From the NCBI GenBank assembly GCA_900542945.1, contig UQPI01000001.1:1-64000 (forward strand): DNA of 64,000 bases, written 5' to 3'. A program made the position numbers and the translations under genes. The notes under the pieces were generated by a model. It saw nothing but the letters and a program-made list of their open reading frames with translations, was not told the origin of the DNA and did no database searches. Source of the stretch: an uncultured Collinsella sp. (GTDB taxonomy: Bacteria > Actinomycetota > Coriobacteriia > Coriobacteriales > Coriobacteriaceae). Shown piece after piece: positions 62,101-64,000 of the stretch. Each line of letters starts with the position of its first letter. The stretch's first letter is position 1.

Positions 62101-64000
62101 CTCGAGATTGATTTCACTGCAACATATGATTACGGCACCAACTTTAAAGAAAGTGATTACGCTAACCTTGGAAAAGATGCACACGTGCTTACGAGCTTTG
62201 GCGAGCCGATGACGGGTCTGCTTACCTGGACATACAATTCTGCCAATGGGAAGGAAGTCGACTTTGGCTGGGACAGCTATATGGCTGCTGGCGGCTCGAT
62301 GAAGGGGCTTGGCAAGAGCATCCTCTTCAATGGTGCCGACGGAAGGTTGCCCCAAGGCACCCAGCTTACGCTCATCGATGCGAACGTTGATGGCAAAGCC
62401 GGTGGCAGAGAGTACCACTATACGGTGGGCGAAGGCGGAGCAACGAGCGTTTCCCTGAGCGGAAATGCGGGCTTTGAGGATTCTGCGGGCAATCCATATC
62501 AGGAGCGATGGCTGAGCGAGATTTTGGATGTGTATGCCGAAAAGGATGGCGCCGGCACATGGGCCGAGTGTAATAACGAGGCAGAGGCGACCGCTAAGGC
62601 GAAACTCGGAGATACGTGGAAGCTGTTTAAGGTTGCAGGCGCTGACGTTCCCAGCAAAAGTCGCTATACGCTAAAGGTACCTAAGGAGGAGAAAACCGGC
62701 AGGGAGCAGCGTGCGTCGGAGAGCGTCTACCTAGTTGTCAACGTGCCCAAGTCGGGCGACGGCATGACGCAAGCTAATATCAACGGTTTTACGGCTTCGT
62801 CTATTGACTCGAATTCTTCGGGTGCCCGCATATCTTGGAATCTGCATCACGTCTTGCGCACCGGTGGCGAAGATAATCAAAACAGTACGGCATCGACATA
62901 CAGCATCTTGTCCAATTATGAGCAGAGTGTAGTCGACAATAAAAATGCGGCGCGCATTCCGGTTTCAAAGTCGGAGGACGGTGCCGCCTATGTGCTTTCT
63001 CTTGACGTCAAAGATACGGTTACGTTTAGCCCGAGCCAATACTATACAGAGAGTGACCATCTGTTCTATCAGCTCGATACATCGCTGTGTCGCTATGGCG
63101 CCAACAACAACCTAATGGGAGTAAGTAGTTTCCCGAGCGGAACCTCGGCAATTGCGAAGTTTTATGTTGCCATCGGCGGTCAGAACTACAGGTGGAATGG
63201 CGGCGATTGGGAGCCGTGTGACGCTTCGACGCCTGCGTTCACGCAGACCGTGACGGATACAGGCGATGATTCGTTGAAGCTCAAGCTCGATTATGACCTC
63301 GCCGGAATCCGCAAGATCGCAACGGACGGATCCTTTACCGTGCGTACGGTGGTGGAAGAGATTCGCCTTACGCCGGACGGCTGCAACAAGGTTATCTCCC
63401 TGTCCAAGCAGTCTGGCGAGGACGCCTGTACCAAGATGTCCTATACCGCCAAGCTTTCGACGCGTAAGGAAGGTCTTAATACCTCGAGCCTGACGCAGAC
63501 GAAGCCCGGTAACGTCGGATACTATCGCATGGACACGGGTGATACGACCATTACGCTTTCTGCGCCAGATAAGTCGCAGCTTGGTATTAACGTGGACGAC
63601 CTACGTCCGATCGCGAATGGCACGATTGGTCTGGGTGCCACGTATGAACTGGGTGGTCTTAGCAATGCCGCCGAGGCAATCGCGAACGCCGACTCTGTTG
63701 TGTACACGCTCGCGCTTCAGCGCCGCGGAACCGACGGCACGTATGAGAGCGTAACGGATGATATCTCCAACTACGTAACGGTGACGGAGAGTAAGCTTGC
63801 CGCGGCCGCTCCCTCCGGTAGCACGATCACCTTCACTGACTCGAAGGAGAATGGCAAGTTCAAAACGCAGAACGGTGACACTACGTTTAGCCTGCCCTTT
63901 ACCGTTAAGGTCAACACGCAGGTTGAACAGCGTGAGCAGTTCTACGCGAACTATCGATTGGTAATGAGAGCGAGCCTGGTTAAGGGTGACGTGGCGAGCG
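53164..64000 (+). CDS. Giant surface adhesin, 5' part (runs past window)
   Basis: An open frame of at least 3612 codons that reaches the window end without a stop. A signal peptide (RILAEFMTVVMVLQACSPTVA...) is followed by an acidic Ala/Asp/Gly/Ser-rich segment (about 40-135). Long arrays of GLUG-like beta units follow, recognised by recurring GGLVG/GGFIG/GGVVG tags (for example SGGFIGKATKL, GGLVGRVQDV, AGGLLGYSWG). Repeated module openings are FQGLGSDEHPFEGK (near residue 209) and FQGLGNQSNPFRG (near 1824). The later part (from about residue 2860) looks like Ig-type beta domains. The C-terminus, where a sortase signal may lie, is not in the window. It follows the third exported protein by 39 bases. 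Confidence 0.82.
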   Translation, partial: MRTVKRILAEFMTVVMVLQACSPTVAAVAAGWQNISSEIAAASAEASDAAESGETNGDAANGSGSSDIGAAGDGAEDGAAKDDAATGDTSDSATGSDSTGDQTEGDDTAGDAAADDADQNAGDEASEDTAAQAGATITDLNKLVELLRANGAENVELKDDGSGIRSLDVKSSEAFAVLSNADASLYYDAQIKVIITGDAKLTESAKNGMSFQGLGSDEHPFEGKIYRSLNGVDSPVELTSNRTVFNNFKLTDQNNTVKIKWIGATTYSAPMVATKVSGGGKTLNAVVNIADPVGTGGTDTTSALTAPLLGEAMGDLTTEVTYGPAGSLEKLNVNAAGNIGLLANTVKSGTFTVGSVKFPDSLAAGGVVKTSSGNAGLLVGTVEDGATLNVGTLNVPAVTVQSESGSAGGVVGLVGSNTGATVKVTEALDLHMLTVKGTTASGGFIGKATKLALGADNKKFTCPANVGDKNSKSSGGFIGDVSFAGPVEFANNDQIDTGEGVNLGQSGDTGAGGVFGLLDTTNGDVAISGGLYTSKLVTGSSSIYGGLVGRVQDVTNTEKSNNTLHIKTGAAGNRCSVDTTCSVAPRLAGGLVGWVAKSNNTGGVVIVDGADVTCHSPKANGKNCGFGGVVGALDSGYSVGGRSRFGILDCGDVRVETDKNESIACGAGIVGSAWNGVLRLRGTTDLSDCKLEANGNTSQILRSLDGCAPLVFALGSGSDAEATNDNYWLYKRPAAARIDDLTYNQVIRLTGEEGKLSKDLIKLDESTFYQPLCNLSGAPDAGSSAGYSWGKQLRSQNGDGKSGTYLINDADTFACIAMTVQTNGYFGGLFGIGTANITSWYGNSGNAISITSDIDLRGTGLEGLACDGSGRVNAFVGAVEGNHHTVTLAIGEPYGTRNGNALGANDSTEGNGKIYRHSRLGLFAAIGGGATVNNLTVDGVMKFDNGLGVDAGSLAATITGKATLNGVTCKPKITCDDTFGNDVNIGGIAGSVRGGGTVTFGSSNISGSTKAQATVKTGATLNGNTRIGGAIGYVADVVAIVNVTSLEVGDATTSENAITAGDSASNKKSQVGGFIGCIAQGTQEKHVNITGLSFDSFSMTVGKNGDAKNGAGGLLGYSWGNTVVTIGDSSKNTSVSTYALKTTNASITANSSSELGGLVYAASGQWIINDYAIDLSNATINADKVTVLGLLIGRGGRTENSTTYGVETYSGLYLENKAGWDTAYKINGVAAGNGVKINNTAIKSNDNATSFDEWVGNSTRPAYGNKDASKLMDGEWNVVVSLHTKDGVNDGKLDMSGEPGNDNSYRNRSDFGKNHNTNAWTRYYYNLDKAYAALGQGSSKISKIDTAEKLLLWSAYRYAPAAIRSMIVPQAFNDAVAIGGESGRSVEIDLTGYSYYPTQPNGKVTVGNATITFHYSDIKAEQKGNKLNSAATQHENMHCGLFRTVANGDLTVNAVTLGGTVGPVVNDGRSKNDIAAAGGSSSGALVCRYVYGSNNGTTTTIRKISIDGLTFNNLTVDGASEATGADAYMPLLINEMQTYVNLSAKNITATGYGRNTKVATSLFGRLGVGSSADQVTATFGTINVPSATNNAIFTRASLLESFGYGEGKTGSAVYTFIKDDQTNDKVTFGSEIDSKGEYSGKQLWYYNESTYGTRAGLVTVDNKEANAGTPQFGGYLPYVKKGNVNENKVQYHEIKVNQRVPKLTTGCGTYGDPYAITKASELNTVAEYINTQNAIDGWEVTIAANQEELCQRRSSSENTENEVTYIYKQANKTWERKTEDNTTDSGDSLDDATMHRYLQSAYYSIEPVDSEGNRTDTLVLDTTAFQGLGNQSNPFRGVVVGNLRDGGLATIKIDKPEGASALSGLIPYSYGSVVSNLNIEYSGTATSIAYKSKDTSGVPGAFFGGVIGCIMGGDNIIDGVSVNADAGFSVAGAAGDNGGGAHLVPVGGYVGAVAGGGVIFRNSSRGDGALNPWHGAGTSLYDNPYVGRVIDGYAFSELTDGRSLDNTDRNYKVNNLDTSKTGCIKTDATQGRYRGDDANSSAITTTVNDSQGLLVLSAIISSGAAGGSANTNTTNDAYGTYAGSRAYMGGNNAKGVYQFGNKQYGKVRNASYASVGKPGSADSDFADAKNDDMKSPGIQWEGNALDYTGDGSGVNSPYLIKKYATWQTGYVCAAQVSGMDLRFVNTNKDIDPDKDIDYDMTPYGTGYTGLSGRYYSNACASGKGADRDRIVPLVACINGDDGAKIKVGSKKANKVYGVTEYADDNYKLTGLGALFGTVTYTSTNVSGSIGTPATDGAAATGNGGYTVQNLKFDDCNISLTYINAAGAPSGSGNEQVGVGLLAGTTANASSLADYGKYAGITMDNCRVNGPNNVGGLLGASGYGSRRTDKDATLLVNRNDESQATTRYSPVKLYDCSYSNMDISGVQNVGGFVGKLNKNSAGGVWTKTNMSIAKNSTIMSTASNARTGGVVGLAGGGFLVNTDDAGTPSQGAGKAEISNVTLQPAASSATEGTGGLIGRSENGIVSVYNLCIQGDVQSKTVFGVRGSNNLKYVAGAVGEAASGGAFKFDSCVIKDIYLGARECSAGLIGDLKGGCALEVKNSTITGLVVDGSYSGSVVGSIGNTANSVTLLNSTIGENNFTGSKNAAWNSSLGNCSGGVSGDGRGSFRLVNVLMDRNIFGAQTSQGYLFGNSSSADLVNVFVAGIAIRPNSASESLKLMRNSSGTDDLKKVNKKSYIAFAAYEDKLSDAKGATLYGNDAANGNVTPAVSPYVTTSPVSELAVRASDNDTTDRHLFGDGMNVPGAATIKDQAGTNVTNRYTYTNIGGIDKDGAYQNTSSYDASSVASKFNSNNDTSNNQATTDFPVLVISGNDNTTVKSYLNIITNGGFSDACRLNNENGTNPHVTAKAEVFQLKDGVFVKDDDASNNPTLRVVNNGKNNMSFSPSSDWDNGKGRFTLLTVTFTEAGQSYNVQVPIIVKRKLEIDFTATYDYGTNFKESDYANLGKDAHVLTSFGEPMTGLLTWTYNSANGKEVDFGWDSYMAAGGSMKGLGKSILFNGADGRLPQGTQLTLIDANVDGKAGGREYHYTVGEGGATSVSLSGNAGFEDSAGNPYQERWLSEILDVYAEKDGAGTWAECNNEAEATAKAKLGDTWKLFKVAGADVPSKSRYTLKVPKEEKTGREQRASESVYLVVNVPKSGDGMTQANINGFTASSIDSNSSGARISWNLHHVLRTGGEDNQNSTASTYSILSNYEQSVVDNKNAARIPVSKSEDGAAYVLSLDVKDTVTFSPSQYYTESDHLFYQLDTSLCRYGANNNLMGVSSFPSGTSAIAKFYVAIGGQNYRWNGGDWEPCDASTPAFTQTVTDTGDDSLKLKLDYDLAGIRKIATDGSFTVRTVVEEIRLTPDGCNKVISLSKQSGEDACTKMSYTAKLSTRKEGLNTSSLTQTKPGNVGYYRMDTGDTTITLSAPDKSQLGINVDDLRPIANGTIGLGATYELGGLSNAAEAIANADSVVYTLALQRRGTDGTYESVTDDISNYVTVTESKLAAAAPSGSTITFTDSKENGKFKTQNGDTTFSLPFTVKVNTQVEQREQFYANYRLVMRASLVKGDVAS

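Overview
The window looks like chromosomal DNA of a high-GC gut Actinobacterium of the class Coriobacteriia, most likely Collinsella. This is an inference from codon and GC bias, a mannose-family PTS operon, a sortase-anchored mucin/glycan-type glycosidase, an NfnAB pair, an ecfT/fused-ecfA/S-component cluster and type III pantothenate kinase. No 16S rRNA or other marker was available to confirm the genus.

Layout. 155-4008: a GntR/UTRA regulator divergent from a four-gene mannose-family PTS operon (IIA, IIB, IIC, IID). 4205-12004: a small membrane protein, a MarR regulator and a 2137-residue cell-wall-anchored GH31 glycosidase with CBM32, cohesin-like, dockerin-like and FIVAR modules. 12222-19422: purE, a class B sortase, a MoaE-like protein, a CmpB-type membrane protein, then purF, purM and purN. 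19566-22757: a RelB/PIN toxin-antitoxin pair, an orphan EIIA, PrsA foldase and YqeY. 23020-26719: a polar amino acid ABC transporter (ATPase, Tat-type lipoprotein, two permeases) followed by a cytidylate-kinase-like protein. 27179-34944, all on the minus strand: NfnB/NfnA, peptidyl-tRNA hydrolase, a nuclease-like unknown protein, Prs and GlmU. 35138-38392: an ECF transporter. 38929-48134: exonuclease III (minus), sirtuin, a FolP-FolK fusion, a degenerate biotin-ligase-like protein, a DUF4143 ATPase, CoaX (minus), an initiator tRNA and an enoate-reductase-type flavoenzyme. 48368-49672: a second DUF4143 ATPase. 50294-64000: three single-pass exported proteins resembling SipW/TasA-type substrates and the first 3612 codons of a giant surface protein that runs out of the window.

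The housekeeping part is conventional: purine, folate, CoA, cell-wall precursor and nucleotide supply genes, nutrient uptake, and a surface layer built by a sortase and by a probable fibre/adhesin operon.

The unusual part lies between the genes. I count at least five unrelated families of palindromic or iterated DNA. (1) GGGACAG-core hairpins, which often begin at or within a few bases of a stop codon; two 43-bp copies supply the TAA of purF and pth themselves. (2) Arrays of 57-65 bp units with CTGTAACA/TGTTACAG arms. (3) Long imperfect hairpins of about 160-205 bp; two of them flank a nuclease-like gene and one sits in frame inside ecfA. (4) Three 41-bp palindromes bracketing the first DUF4143 ATPase. 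(5) Four exact 11-bp iterons at an exact 23-bp period upstream of the second DUF4143 ATPase. The association of orphan ATPase/nuclease genes with private repeats is the best candidate here for an undescribed system. Two nine-G tracts upstream of surface-protein genes suggest possible phase variation.
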